This document shows positions 9,161 to 21,600 of a stretch of DNA of 64,000 nucleotides, in pieces. Each line of letters starts with the position of its first letter. The stretch's first letter is position 1. The notes below the pieces were generated by a model. The model searched no databases. It was not told where the DNA came from and saw nothing but the letters and a program-made list of their open reading frames with translations. The position numbers were made by a program, and so were the translations under genes. The stretch is taken from the NCBI GenBank assembly GCA_937871435.1, contig CALMQM010000058.1:19041-83040 (forward strand), read 5' to 3'. This stretch comes from an uncultured Bacteroidota bacterium (lineage in GTDB: Bacteria > Bacteroidota > Bacteroidia > AKYH767-A > 2013-40CM-41-45).

Positions 9161-12100
9161 TCAGTTTGGTTGAGGAGGTACAGGAACTTCAAGTGAAACA
9201 AGTGTTCCTTTTCCCTGCATACTTTCAATTTTCAGATTGCCACCTATCATTTTTGCACGCTCCTTCATCCCGACTAATCCAAGCGTTTTCTTGCTCAGTA
9301 TATCTTCCTGATCAAATCCTTTCCCATTATCCTTAATTTTCAAAAGCAAAGATTTATGGTGTTGTTCAAATGTCGTTTGAATTTTAGATGCTCCGGCATG
9401 GCGCGCAATATTGGTTAAGGCTTCCTGGTAGACTCTGAAAATTCCTGTAGAAACACCTTTTTCAAAGCTGATATCTGTAGCATGAGTAACAAAGCGGCAT
9501 TGAATTCCTGTACGTTTTTCAAACTCCACACTTGCCCAGTCGAGAGCATCGATTAATCCGAGATCATCCAAAATTCCGGGTCTTAGATTTGATGAAATAC
9601 GCCGGACAGATTTCACCGTTTCATCAATCAACCCAACCATCCCGGTTAATTTTTCCTGGAATTTTTCATTGTCCGCAGGCAAGTGACGACTCAACCATAC
9701 AGCATCCATTTTCAAACCCGTTAATTGCTGTCCCAACTCATCATGGATCTCTCTTGCAATTGTTGTTCTTTCTTCTTCTCTGACTGTTTGCAAATGCGCC
9801 GACAATTCTCTCAACTCTTCATTTGATTTCTTCATTTGTTCGTCCGCATTCACTTTTTCCGTCACATTATTGGACAAAACAAGTTTTGCCTGCTTTCCTT
9901 CATATTCAATGAAATAAAAAATCAATTCAACATAAATTAAAGTACCTGTTTTAGTTTGATGCACCTCAATATCAGTACCCAAATCAGGGATGTATGGAGA
10001 TAAGTTGTTTTGTTTGGTTTTATAATTTTCTCTCAGATACTTTAACGAATCAGACCTAAGAGTCAAAAACTCTTCAGTACTGTAGCCGTATTGTTTGACG
10101 GCTGCTTCATTACAAGCGATAATTTTTTCATTTTCGGCAGAAATAATCCACATAGGAAGCGGATTTTTCTCAAACATCAGCTTGTATTTTTGTTCAGACA
10201 AACGTGTTGCTTCATCTGCAAGTTTGCTGTCTGTTATATCTTCAGCGTATCCGTATTCAATCAATTCTCCATTTGCTTTTTTAATCACATTTGTTTTCGC
10301 CTGTATCCATCGAATACTACCATCAGTTCTGATGATTCTGAATTCAAGATCATTTTTTGAATCCCTGGCTTCAGATTCATATTTCCATACAAGAGAAGGT
10401 TTATCCAATGGATGAACACTATTCAGAAAATCATGAAAGTCCAGACACAGATCTTCGCATTTCTTGCCGGTTATAGTCTCATAGGAAGGACTCACATAGA
10501 GAATTTTCAAAGTATATAAGTCGAGCACCCAGTACACACCGGAAATATTCTCCACCAGGTTTTGAAAACGACGCTTTGCAACCTGTAATTGCTCACCGGC
10601 TTCTACCCGATCAGTCATGTCGATGGCGATACCTTCTATGATATCAGAGCCAAATTCACTGTTCTTAATGAACGAAACATTTTCAAGAAGGTAAACTTCC
10701 GAACCATCTCTTCGTTTTAATTTCGATTCGTAATTCGTAAGAACACTATTCAGAATAAGGTCAGCTATAAATTTATCTCTGTCTTCTGACTTATTATACA
10801 AATCATAGGTATGGTGCGTTAAGAGTTCAGCTTTTGAATCATACCCCATCATTCTGGCGAAGGCCTCATTACAATCCAGTATTTTTCCGGCCAGAGTTGT
10901 TCTGTATACTCCAGCAAGATTTCGTTCAAATAAAAGCGTATAGCGTCTGTCCGTCTGTAATTTAGCCTCCTCAGCTTTTTTCCGTTCTGTGATATCACGT
11001 GCAATCACCAGTCTTCTTTTATCATCCAGAAGATTGAAATTAGCTTCAACAAAAACTTCGGCACCCGACCTTTGTTTTAATATTATATTTTCAATGAACG
11101 AATTTGACTCCTTAAATTTATTTTCGGATAAAGAAAAATCGGAATTATTTCTTTTGAAGACAAGTTCAGCTAATGAATATCCGACCAAATCCTTTTCATT
11201 CAAGTCTAAACATGTACATGCCTTTGAATTCACTTCACGGATAATTCCATTTTCGTCAAGAACAAAAATCAGATCCGAAGCATTTTCTATCAGCGAACGA
11301 TACCTTGATTCGCTCGCGATTAATTCGGCTTCAGTAAGCTTAAGTTCAGAAATTTCAATCAAGGTACCGTTCCAGATGATTCCGCCATCATCCGACTTTC
11401 TCGGTACTGAATTTCCGCGGATCCATCTTTTTGTGCCATGAAGATCTGTAATTGGAAAAATATAAAACCAGGGATTCATCGAAAGAACTGACTCTTCTAT
11501 GCTTTTATACAAACCTGGTAAATAATCCGGATCGACCAGTTTGAATGTATTCATGGCATCAGCATAGCAGGCTTCAAGACTCATTCCTGTGAGCCTTTCC
11601 ATCCCTTCACTCACAAAAGTGAACTTCATTTTGCCATCTTTATCCATAGCAAACTGATAGACTACACCGGGCAATGAAGAGCTTATTTCTTTCAATTGTT
11701 CAGTGAGTGTGAGAGACTTTCGTTCCGCATTTTTTCGTTCAGTAATATCATTTGAAAGTACAAACAACCCCTCCTCCACCGGTTTCATACTCAATTCATA
11801 CCAACGTGTGCTTCCATCTTTAAAGAGATAAGGCACTTCCACGTGTTCAGCCTTTCTACTGATCATACATTTCTCCATTTGCCTGAACATCTCCGTTTCT
11901 ATCACACGTGGATAAACCTCAAGAAAAGATTTACCGGTCAATTCTTCAGGGGTTGTTTCTCCGTACGAAGCTGCGATTCGATTTATATAAAGATAAATCC
12001 AATCATGACTGAACATGATACATCCTGCAAAGGCATTATCGAGAATCGTAGTGATTCGATCTGTAATTTTCTCCTTTTCATCTTCCCTTTTTTTAATCGC

Positions 12101-13216
12101 AGTTACATCCCGATAATATACCGAAACACCATTTTCTGAAGGAAAAATATGGTTTTCAAACCACATCTTTTTACTTGGAGAATATACCCGCTGTCCAATG
12201 GCTTTCTGATTGATGAAAGCTGAGTGAAGGAGTTCATAAAAAGGTTCATTCTCTACATCGGGATTTTCATCCCAAATTTTCTTTCCGATCAGTTCCTCCG
12301 CGCTCCTTCCATGTAACTCCGCTGCTTTTTCGTTCAAATAAGTGTAAGTCCAATTCTCATCTAAGGCTATAAACGCGTCAGTAATCCGGTCAAAAACAGT
12401 TTGAAGTTCCTGTGTTTTTTCCTTCACCTGCTTTTCAAGCTGTGTATTGAATTCAGTAATCTGAGCTTTCAGTTTGTTTTGGCTCGTGACATCAGAATTG
12501 ATCCCAACCAATCCTATCGATTCACCAATTGAATTCCTGATCAGTGTAATTGATGACAAAACGTAAATGGAATTTCCCTGCTTATCTCTTTGAATTTTTT
12601 CACCTTTCCAAAAACCCTTTTCGAATATCTCGTTAAGGATGCGTTTTCTTTCTTCCGGAGTAACATTTCCCCTCAGTAATGAGGCTGTAGTTTGTCCAAT
12701 TGCTTCCTCACTGGAGTATCCATACATTTTTTCTGCACCGGCATTCCAACTTTGTATCACAAAATTTAAATCCGTTGAAATTACAGCATCACTTGTCTGT
12801 GCGACCAGTGTACCCAGATAGAGCATATCTCTTTCCGACTTGCGTTCCCCGGATATATTTCTATTGATATATAAAAATCCCCGGACAGCTCCCTCCGTAT
12901 CATGCAACACAGTAACGGATGATAAAAGTAAAAGGCCGGCTCTATTCCGATGGCGATGTCTTACTTCCCGTTGAAAAGGACTACTCTGTTGATTTAAAAT
13001 AATTGCCCGGGAAAATTCTTTTTCTTCTTCGGTGTATTGATGAAGAATGGAATAATGCTTCCCCAGAACATCATTCGCGGTAAATCCATATAAATTTTCG
13101 GCTCCATCATTCCATAGTGTGATGAATCCGTCCGGATCAGATACAATACAAGCATCACTGACGGCATTCAAAATAGCATGAATGGAAATATCATTCAGAA
13201 CTGAATGTGGTATCAT
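9161..13216 (-). CDS. Soluble nine-PAS hybrid-length sensor histidine kinase (HisKA_3 type)
   Basis: A 1351-residue protein without a signal peptide or membrane segment. I count nine successive PAS units before the kinase, each about 115-125 residues; clear examples start HAILNAVSDACIVSDPDG (about 14), LVAQTSDAVISTDLN, FDRITDAFIALDENW, YRSLIENASDLIFVLDENG and FEKNPLPMWIISAENEK. Several end in a PAC-type segment (DITERKKAEE). The C-terminus has a HisKA_3 box, REEERTTIAREIHDELGQQ, with the phospho-acceptor His, then a HATPase with DNGKGFD and LGLVGMKERAKMIGG. This is the NarX/DegS-type kinase class, which normally pairs with a NarL/LuxR-type regulator; none is adjacent. The ligands of the PAS domains are unknown. 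Confidence 0.93.
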   Translation of the reverse strand: MIPHSVLNDISIHAILNAVSDACIVSDPDGFITLWNDGAENLYGFTANDVLGKHYSILHQYTEEEKEFSRAIILNQQSSPFQREVRHRHRNRAGLLLLSSVTVLHDTEGAVRGFLYINRNISGERKSERDMLYLGTLVAQTSDAVISTDLNFVIQSWNAGAEKMYGYSSEEAIGQTTASLLRGNVTPEERKRILNEIFEKGFWKGEKIQRDKQGNSIYVLSSITLIRNSIGESIGLVGINSDVTSQNKLKAQITEFNTQLEKQVKEKTQELQTVFDRITDAFIALDENWTYTYLNEKAAELHGRSAEELIGKKIWDENPDVENEPFYELLHSAFINQKAIGQRVYSPSKKMWFENHIFPSENGVSVYYRDVTAIKKREDEKEKITDRITTILDNAFAGCIMFSHDWIYLYINRIAASYGETTPEELTGKSFLEVYPRVIETEMFRQMEKCMISRKAEHVEVPYLFKDGSTRWYELSMKPVEEGLFVLSNDITERKNAERKSLTLTEQLKEISSSLPGVVYQFAMDKDGKMKFTFVSEGMERLTGMSLEACYADAMNTFKLVDPDYLPGLYKSIEESVLSMNPWFYIFPITDLHGTKRWIRGNSVPRKSDDGGIIWNGTLIEISELKLTEAELIASESRYRSLIENASDLIFVLDENGIIREVNSKACTCLDLNEKDLVGYSLAELVFKRNNSDFSLSENKFKESNSFIENIILKQRSGAEVFVEANFNLLDDKRRLVIARDITERKKAEEAKLQTDRRYTLLFERNLAGVYRTTLAGKILDCNEAFARMMGYDSKAELLTHHTYDLYNKSEDRDKFIADLILNSVLTNYESKLKRRDGSEVYLLENVSFIKNSEFGSDIIEGIAIDMTDRVEAGEQLQVAKRRFQNLVENISGVYWVLDLYTLKILYVSPSYETITGKKCEDLCLDFHDFLNSVHPLDKPSLVWKYESEARDSKNDLEFRIIRTDGSIRWIQAKTNVIKKANGELIEYGYAEDITDSKLADEATRLSEQKYKLMFEKNPLPMWIISAENEKIIACNEAAVKQYGYSTEEFLTLRSDSLKYLRENYKTKQNNLSPYIPDLGTDIEVHQTKTGTLIYVELIFYFIEYEGKQAKLVLSNNVTEKVNADEQMKKSNEELRELSAHLQTVREEERTTIAREIHDELGQQLTGLKMDAVWLSRHLPADNEKFQEKLTGMVGLIDETVKSVRRISSNLRPGILDDLGLIDALDWASVEFEKRTGIQCRFVTHATDISFEKGVSTGIFRVYQEALTNIARHAGASKIQTTFEQHHKSLLLKIKDNGKGFDQEDILSKKTLGLVGMKERAKMIGGNLKIESMQGKGTLVSLEVPVPPQPN

Positions 13217-13551
13217 TCTCTTAAAGGATTGTAAGCGCAGTAATTAATTCTTCCCACCCGGGGGAAATTCAGGGCGTGAAATTTGACACTTTGAATTTAG
13301 GAAATCCCGTTGATTGAAAACTGACTTTTGTCTGATTTTACCTTTCTTTTTTGAACAAATGAAAACTCATCATTTGAATAAAAACAAGCGAATCCGGAAA
13401 AAACTTGATGAAAATGCAGATCTGCGTCCGAGGTAAACATTCGACATAGGGATAATCAATCAGTAATACAATTGACAAGAACCACAAAGACGAACCTTAG
13501 GTCAGATGTTTCCTACGAAAAAGAATTGTAGCTAAAAAAGCAGTGTCAATA
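13217..13551. other. Intergenic stretch, no gene seen
   Basis: About 335 bases between the PAS kinase start and the cyclase stop, both on the minus strand. I see no open frame, RNA gene or strong hairpin. It must hold the kinase promoter. Confidence 0.5.
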
Positions 13552-15504
13552 TCAGGCTATTCCTTCCACAAAATACATATCAATCTCGCCTTTATTTTTT
13601 GCCTTCACCTTGCCTCTGTGCTGACAGATAAATTTGTCTTTCACCAGTTCATAAGTAAATTCTGAAATGTTCACTTTGCCTGTCTCACCGCTGCTTTCCA
13701 TTCGGGAAGCAGTATTCACCGTATCACCCCAAATATCATAAGCAAACTTTTTGATCCCAACGATACCGGCCACAACCGGACCGGTATGAATTCCCAATCG
13801 TAGTTCAAAATATGGTTGTCCTTTTTTGATTCTTTCCTGCATATTCCTCGCTATGAAAGCCTGCATTTCCAGTCCGGCTCTCACAACATCTTCCGGATGT
13901 GTGTCATTGCTTACCGGCAATCCACCTGCACACATATAGGCGTCTCCGATTGTTTTAATTTTTTCAATGTTATACTTGGTCACGATTCGGTCGAATTCGC
14001 TGTAACAGTAGTTAATTTCTTCAACAAGTTCTTCCGCCGACAATCGCTCACTTGCCTGAGTGAAATTTTTAAAATCGGTAAACAGCACCGTAACCATATC
14101 GAAACTTTTCGCTTTCGCGGTGCCGGTTGCTTTTAATTCTTCCGCGGTTTCTTCCGGAAGAATGTTGAGCAATAATTCGTCACTTCGTTTCTTCTCCTTT
14201 GAAATCCTGTTACGTTGTCTGAAAAATATACCGGCAAACAACAATACTACCGCAAACCCGCCGATGAAGCTGTTTCGAACAACTTTTTGTCTGCTGATTT
14301 CTTTCTCCTTCAGCTCCTGATCCTTTGTCAACAAATTAATTTGTCCCTGCTTCTTTTCGATATCAAATGTAAACTGAAGGGTTCCCAGTTTTTTATTCGC
14401 ATCGATATTGTAAATGGTGTCTTTAATTCCAAGCAATAATTCCAGGTATTTATTTGCATTACCAAAATCTTTTTCCTTTTTATACACCTGAGCCAGTCCA
14501 TCGTAAATATCCCGCAATCCATAATTGGAGCCGACTTCTTTCGCAAAATCTTCCGCATCGAGATAACTTTGCAAAGCAAGTTTGTTGTCACCTTTCTCCA
14601 GATATGTTTTTGCCAATCCAATCAGGGAAATCGCAATATCACTTTTTGCTTCAAGATTTTTCGCTTTCTCAAATGCTCTCTTTTGAATCTCTATTGCTTT
14701 GTCATACTGTTTTCTCTCCATGTACAATTGACCAATATCGTTCAGTGTATAAGGCTCATCCACTGTGTTCTCAACATTCTTCAAAGAAATCTGATAGTAA
14801 TACAAAGCACTGTCGAGCTTTTGTTCTCTTACCAAAGTATCTGTCCTGCTGTTATTAAAATAAATCTCCCCGATATTCACGGCGATTGTACCGATGGATG
14901 CGGGGTCCTTTTCAGACATGGATTCACACAAATCATACGCACGGATGAGGTAACTAAGAGCTTCGGTATAGGTATTTGCTTTAAGTGCATATACTGCCCC
15001 AACATTTGACATGCATGTCACCATGCGGAGTGTATCACTAATCTCTTCAGCGATCTTCAATGACTTTAAAAATAACTCAAGGGCTTTTACATCATCTCCT
15101 TTGTTGAAATAAATGTTACCCATATTACTGTAAATATTCGCCGCTCCTTTCCTGTCACCGATAGAGTCATACACAGCTAATGAATATTCATAATTCTGCA
15201 GAGCTTTTACATAATCTCCTTTGGTAAAATGACCCATGGCAATGGTCTTATAAGCCAAGGCATGTCCTTTACTAAAATTCAATTTCTGCGCAAGTTCACT
15301 CGCCTGTTCCGCAAAGTGGATAGTCATTTGAACATTAGAGTTCAGGTAACTCTTTGCAAGGGTCAAGAGTGCTGATACCGTATTTGTATCATTTTTCCCG
15401 TTGCCTATAATGGCATTCAAACTATCCTGTTCCCTGTCCTGTGAACAGGTCAAACCGGGAAGCGCAAGAATTAATGAAAAGGCTATAAAAAGTATCCGAT
15501 ACAT
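13552..15504 (-). CDS. TPR-containing class III adenylate cyclase
   Basis: A 650-residue protein starting MYRILFIAFSLILALPG; I chose this ATG (15504) over one 45 bases upstream because it places a signal sequence at the N-terminus. About eight tetratricopeptide repeats follow (residues 40-370, e.g. AANIYSNMGNIYFNKGDDVKALELFLK), then a coiled coil, one membrane helix (near 415-435) and a C-terminal cyclase domain. Cyclase residues visible: VTVLFTDFKNFT and IKTIGDAYM (the two metal Asp residues), the purine-contacting Lys in IKTIGD and Asp in YDIWGDTVN, and the NTASRM transition-state Asn/Arg. Lys plus Asp indicates ATP rather than GTP. The periplasmic TPR part probably senses a protein partner. 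A close paralogue is at 51270-53324. Confidence 0.9.
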   Translation of the reverse strand: MYRILFIAFSLILALPGLTCSQDREQDSLNAIIGNGKNDTNTVSALLTLAKSYLNSNVQMTIHFAEQASELAQKLNFSKGHALAYKTIAMGHFTKGDYVKALQNYEYSLAVYDSIGDRKGAANIYSNMGNIYFNKGDDVKALELFLKSLKIAEEISDTLRMVTCMSNVGAVYALKANTYTEALSYLIRAYDLCESMSEKDPASIGTIAVNIGEIYFNNSRTDTLVREQKLDSALYYYQISLKNVENTVDEPYTLNDIGQLYMERKQYDKAIEIQKRAFEKAKNLEAKSDIAISLIGLAKTYLEKGDNKLALQSYLDAEDFAKEVGSNYGLRDIYDGLAQVYKKEKDFGNANKYLELLLGIKDTIYNIDANKKLGTLQFTFDIEKKQGQINLLTKDQELKEKEISRQKVVRNSFIGGFAVVLLFAGIFFRQRNRISKEKKRSDELLLNILPEETAEELKATGTAKAKSFDMVTVLFTDFKNFTQASERLSAEELVEEINYCYSEFDRIVTKYNIEKIKTIGDAYMCAGGLPVSNDTHPEDVVRAGLEMQAFIARNMQERIKKGQPYFELRLGIHTGPVVAGIVGIKKFAYDIWGDTVNTASRMESSGETGKVNISEFTYELVKDKFICQHRGKVKAKNKGEIDMYFVEGIA

Positions 15505-15589
15505 CAAGAGAGGGTGTTTAGGTTGATGGAATCGGAAACAAAGAAACAATAAAATACGGGAACTGAAAAAGGCCTGTATTTCAATAAAA

Positions 15590-15626
15590 AAACGGAAGTT
15601 CAGAAAAGAGCTCTGAACTTCCGTTT
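15590..15626 (-). terminator. Intrinsic terminator of the giant secreted protein gene
   Basis: A perfect 15-bp stem (AAACGGAAGTTCAGA at 15590-15604 paired with 15612-15626) with a 7-base loop, followed on the minus strand by T-rich sequence. It lies 34 bases after the stop of the giant gene and before the cyclase ATG, so the two genes are separate transcripts. Confidence 0.9.
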
Positions 15627-15659
15627 CAAAAGTGAATTACCTTTTATAGAAGATGAATG

Positions 15660-18600
15660 TTACTGCACCACAATGCGCAGAGTTTTGACGTCTTCGCCAT
15701 CCTGCATCAATACAAGGAAGTAAATACCAACAGGATTTCCTCTGAGGTCAATGTCTTTCAGATTCGTTCCTTCTGCTGACAGCATTTCTTCACGGTAAAC
15801 GATATTACCCAATCCATCAGACACCATCAGGATATTCTTCTGCTGATCTTTCGCATCGAATGCAACAGTGAATCTTCCTGTAGTCGGATTCGGATAAGCG
15901 ACAATTTGCGACACTTCATCTTCAACCACATCTTCAATTGTTCTGCAATTCAATCCAACTGCTATAGACAGAGTGCGAATTGCAGATGCACCGCAGAGGT
16001 TATTTGCCTTTACAGACAAGGTTGCAGAAGAAGAGGTAGCGGTAGTGAATTTCACCTTCACGCTGGTTCCGGTAGTTGAGCCAACGAAGGTTGCTCCACC
16101 AGTAATTGTCCAGGTATAAGAGGTTGCTCCAGTTACTGCGGCAATTGAATAAGTAACCGAAGTTTGCGATTTGCAGACTGAGGTAGCCCCACTGATATTT
16201 CCCGGTTGCAGCGTGAGTGCTGAAACGGCAAGTGTGGATACCGGACTGGATCCGCATGAGTTGTTCGCTTTCACCGTTACATTTCCGCTTCCGGTGAATG
16301 AACTGCCAAACGTTACCTTGATTGTCCTGCCGGAATTGTTGGTGATGGTTGCACCGGAAGGAACAGTCCAGGTATATGAAGTCGCACCACTCACAGCGGC
16401 AATCGAATACGTCTGATTGCTTGCACGGCACACACTGCTTACCGGTCCTGTGATAGCACCCGGAGCAAGCGGAGTTGAACGTACCGGAAGTGTCATCACA
16501 GTTCCATTGCCGCAGGTATTTGTTCCCTGTACTGTGATATTTCCGGAAACAAATCCTGCAGGGAATGTGATCGTTACTTCGTATTCACCAAAAGGATCAA
16601 CACCGGTAACAGTAAGCGGATTACCTGTGTGTCCTCGTTTATCAGAAATTATACAACCAGCCGGAGCAGACCAGATGTAAGTCAGTCCCGGAACTGTATA
16701 TACTACTTCATAATCATGCGAACTTCCACCACATACTCCGTTCACCTGATTATCAGCACCACTGTTTACACTCCAGATCGGAGTTCCAACAGGTCCATAG
16801 ATTGTCTTGGTCGAAGTACTGCTGGATCCGATACAGTTTGTTGCTTTCACTGTAATCGTACCATAGGTAAATGCAGCTGTCATGTTCACAGTCAACGATG
16901 TTGTTCCCTGTCCGGAAGCAATTGACAATCCTGTTCCACTAACAGTCCATACGTAGCTGGTAGCATTCGTAACAGGAGCAATTGAGTATGTGACTGAGCC
17001 TGCTGAACAAGTAGTCGCGGTACCACTGATTGCACCCGGTGTCGAAGGAGCTGAAGTAAAGCGCGATAATGTCGCACATGTGTAGTTGCTGGATCCACAA
17101 CTATTGATCGCCTTCACACACAGATTTCCTCCACTATACGAAGATGAGAAGCTCAATGTAATGGATGAAGAAGTAGATGAGCCTGAAACACCTGAAGGCA
17201 AAGTCCATTGATAGGATGTAGCACCGGGTACTGGAGCCACGCTGAATACAATACCGGATTGACCACGACACGCACCGGAAGGTCCGGTGATTGCTGCAGG
17301 AGCTGCAGGAGCAGAACCTGCAATAGTAATTACTGCCAAAGCAGCTCCGGTACAGTTCTTCGAATCTTTGATGGTTACAGTATAAGTTCCGGCTGCACGA
17401 CCTGTAATGGTCTGCGTTGTGAGTCCACTTGGATTCCACAGGTATGTGTATGGAGCAGTTCCTCCGGAAGGAGTAACAGTTGCCGTACCGGTACTTCCGG
17501 TACAGCTGGTAGCAGTAACAGAAGTTACTCCTGTAACGGCAGTCGGAACTACAATCGTTGCAGTTTTTGTTGTCTGACAAAGGTTGGCATCAGTAACAGT
17601 ATAAGAATATGTTCCTGCTGACAATCCCGTTAACGGGCTTCCGCCATACACGTAGGTAGGTGTACCACCGCTTGCAGACAAGGCAACACTACCCGTCTGA
17701 CCAAAGCAATTTGGTTGTGTCGGAGTAGCAGTTAACACGAGTTGAGCAGGTGCAGCCTGTATCAGAACTGTTGTACTGCCTGCACATCCTTTACTGTCAC
17801 TCACAGTATATGAGTATGTACCTGCTGTCAGATTAGTAAGTCCGGCTCCACCATAGGTATATGGTGCAACACCACCCGTTGCAGACAAGGTTACACTTCC
17901 CAGTTCTCCAAAACATTTTGGTTGAATTGCAGTGGCCGTCAGAACGATCGGCGAAGGTGCAGCCTGAATTGTCACTGAAGCAGTTCCGGAACATCCATTG
18001 TCGTCAATCACATAATAATTGTACACACCGGCTGTAAGATTAACCGTTGCATCTCCACCATACACATAAGGACCAACACCGCCACCTGCACTCAGGTTCA
18101 CACTGCCTAAAGCACCTGCACAATTAGGTTGAGAAGGCAAAGCCGTAAGCACTACCTGTGATGGAGGTGCAAGGATAGTTACAGAGGTAGAACCGCTGCA
18201 ACCATTACCATCCGTTGCAGTATAGTAATAAGTACCTGCAGAAAGATCAAACTGGCTGTCTCCACTGTAAGTAAAGTTATTATCTCCACCTGTTGCAGAC
18301 AATATAACTGCTCCCAATTCACCAAAGCATTTCGGCTGGCTAATAGTCGCTGTTACTGCTATCGCATCCGGAACAATCAATGTTCCATTTTGGTAGTCGA
18401 TCACGTAGTTGGTATCTGCTGCAAAACTGTAATCCGATGGAACAACATTGTATGTTCCTCCCTGAGTTATCGTATTCACAGGATTGTTTCCGCTATCATA
18501 AATAGTGAGAGTCGGTCCTGACAAGGCGTTTACTCCTGTAGAGTCTGCATTCTTAAAGCCGCTTACAGTTGATGTCAGTGAAGGAGTACCAAAGCAAGCT

Positions 18601-21600
18601 GCTGTCACATCATCCGCTTTCACAGTAAGAGTCGCCGGAGTAATGGTGAGTGCTCCGAGTCCATAAGAGATATCGAAATTATCCGAGAAGAAAGCTCCCG
18701 GAACTACAATCCAGGTACCAACAGTGGTACCTGTGATGAGGTTCACTGATTTCAATTCTGTTGTTGTATCTGTTGACGTTACATCATCTTCATCCAATAC
18801 AACAGCAATGTTATCACCATTGTTGTTTGTTACCGGAATACTGTCAACATCGGTCACACCATTTGTGATGACACGTGGATTTGTGATCACACGAGGGTTG
18901 GTAATTACTCTCGGATTGGCCATGGCTCGGGAATGCAATCCCGGTCCCGGGCTTTCAAGAATGATAGCAGATGAATCAGCATCAAAGTTGAAGACAGATT
19001 CTGTGGCCAGATCTACAATTAAAGTAGAATCAATAACAGTAACTGAATTTGTAATCACGCGAGGGTTGGTAATCACACGTGGGTTAGCTAATGCTCTGTT
19101 CGTTGCAACCAAGGCAAGGTTAGCAAAATCAGAATTGGTAATCACACGCGGGTTGGTAATTACACGCGGATTCACCAATACCAGAGCGTTGGACATCGTC
19201 AATGTATGTACCTGTTTGATAGAATCAAGGAAATGTTCCTGGTTTGAAGGATCAATCTTGGATTGATCATACACGTAGTTGAATTGGAAATCACCGATTT
19301 TATCTCCGTATTCCATTGTAGTATCCTTCGGAGAAATCAGAATCGGCATGCGTGTAATAGTGATACGACCCGGCAAGAACACATATTCATAATTAGCATC
19401 CAATGTAGAGTCCGCAGGATCATTCAAATCCAATGCATCCATAGTAGCTGCAACCTGATAGATTCCTACACCGCTTTCAGCTGTTGCAAGAGTCTGGTAA
19501 TTCAGGTGTGCCAATCCAATGTCTGCGGCAGTCAGATTATGATCCGAAAGCGGTTCTCCATTGAACAGGATCGTAGAAGTGAGTTCCGGAAGAACTTCCC
19601 CATATCGTTTATGCATATTGTCAACCTGCACAGTGATGATGGTCTTGACAATATTATTAAAGTAGATACCATTGGAGAATCCTCCGTCATTTCCATTCGG
19701 TACAATTGGAGGAGTATACACCTGGAGGATTGGATTGCCAACGAATGTCGGAACCGTTGCTCCAAGGTGATTGTTGTCGATATAATATGTTGTCAATGGT
19801 AAACCGCCAAAGTAAATCACGGATGAATCCATGAAGTAGGAACCACTCACAACCACGTTCAACGGATCTACACCCGGACTCAGAAGAGGATCAGTGATAG
19901 TAAGTGAATCGATCACCGGTTTTGGTAAGGCGAATGTGCTTACAGCTGCTTTGGCATCAATCAATCCGGCACCTGAGAAATAATCAAATCCGGTAGGACC
20001 CATATCCACAGCGGTGCGTTTTAATAATGAGCGTAAACTATCAGGATGCATGGATTCACTGAAGAATTTTTTCTTCGCACCAAGAATCAATGCAGCAGTT
20101 CCGGCAGCATGAGGAGCTGCACATGAAGTTCCATAGAAATTATAGAGTCCGTCTTTTTCTTCGTCTTTTGAATAGAAATTCACCGATGTATTTACACCAT
20201 CAGGAGCAGTGAAATCAGGTTTTTCTCTGACAACACCACGCACAGGAGCACCACCCACAGAAGAGAAAGGCTCAATCACCGGAGCTGCTCCATTCGTATA
20301 AGCAGGAGTTTGTGTATAGCGAGCGGCACCTACAGACATCGCTCCTTCGCTGTTCGCTTGTCCGATAATAGTAGACTCTCCATTCTGATATTCCTTGATG
20401 GTCATATCACCACGGAACACGACGTATTTGAATTTCATCGGAGTGATAGAATCCAAAGTCCATGTACGCACAATCATGATATTGGCTTCAACATCTGATT
20501 GAACAACGAATGGCAATACTTCGATCGGATCTCCCCAGTTATTCTTACGGTTCAGACCAAACAATTTGGTGCCTGTAATATCTGTGAGGTAAATATCAAA
20601 GTCATTTCTTGCTCCGGGTAATTGCTTCAATGAATACAAAGAATCATCCCATTGTAACACCAATGTATATGTACCCTTCTTCAGTGCAATTTTCTGCAGA
20701 TAATCTCCACCACCAAAGTCATGTGCTTTTCCGGCAATACCGAAAGGCGCAGGCATAGGGTTAAAGATTCCTTCATTCGATACATTACCAAAGTTTCCTG
20801 CAGAAGTAAAGTAAGCTACACCCTGATCTTTTACATAATTCACAGCTTTACTTACGATACCATCCTGGAAGAATGGCTCAGTGATATAGGTAACGTCATC
20901 GACGATTACATCACATGTATCCTGTTGCAAAGCCACAATACCTTCGGCAAAATCTCCTGCACTTATAAATCCTGTGCGGAAAGCAAGGTTTGCTTTTGGA
21001 GCAATATCATGAACAATCTGTAACATGGCACGTCCTTCATCAAGACCTTTTCCATACGGATAATCCATCAACACTTCCACCTCACGTTGGTTCACAGGAT
21101 TGCCCGGGCCCGGAAGGTCTTTGTTGCCAATGTCTATCAGCTGTGGATTTCCTGAGATTGTCTTGTAACTGTCTGACATTACACCCACTTTGATTCCTGA
21201 TCCGTCAAGACCGAACAATGCACGGGTTGAATCTGACTTCATCGATTTATCACCTTGCGAGTTGATAAATCCTGCTGCACCTACAGCCGCATAATTCGGC
21301 CGGGCAAAATTCACCAGTGTGGTGAGTGTATCCAGAATTGGAAGATTAGCAATCGGGAAATCACCGGTAATGATGATGGATGTGTCACCATTGTCGATAA
21401 GTCCTGTCATTCCCAGTTGTGTCTGCAAATAAGCAAGAGCATTTGCGTACTGGTTGATTTGAGGAATAACATCAATGAAAACTGTTCCTTCAATTGAATC
21501 GATCAAAAACACCTGGTTATTTGTCGGTGGTCCGATTGAATCCGGATCTTCTTCCAATTGTTTCAATTCAGGTCCAAGAATCGTAGATACTTTTCCTGAA

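Noticed and set aside
16171..16680. Plus-strand frames opposite the PKD-like repeats
   Set aside because: Antisense shadows of a long real gene; no start signals or domain.
18861..19172. CRISPR-like array
   Set aside because: Repeat units are 18 bases, in frame and coding; there are no spacers of regular length and no cas genes.
18724..19266. Plus-strand 180-codon frame opposite the NPRVIT clusters
   Set aside because: It is the antisense shadow of the giant gene; the open frame results from the repeats' codon pattern.
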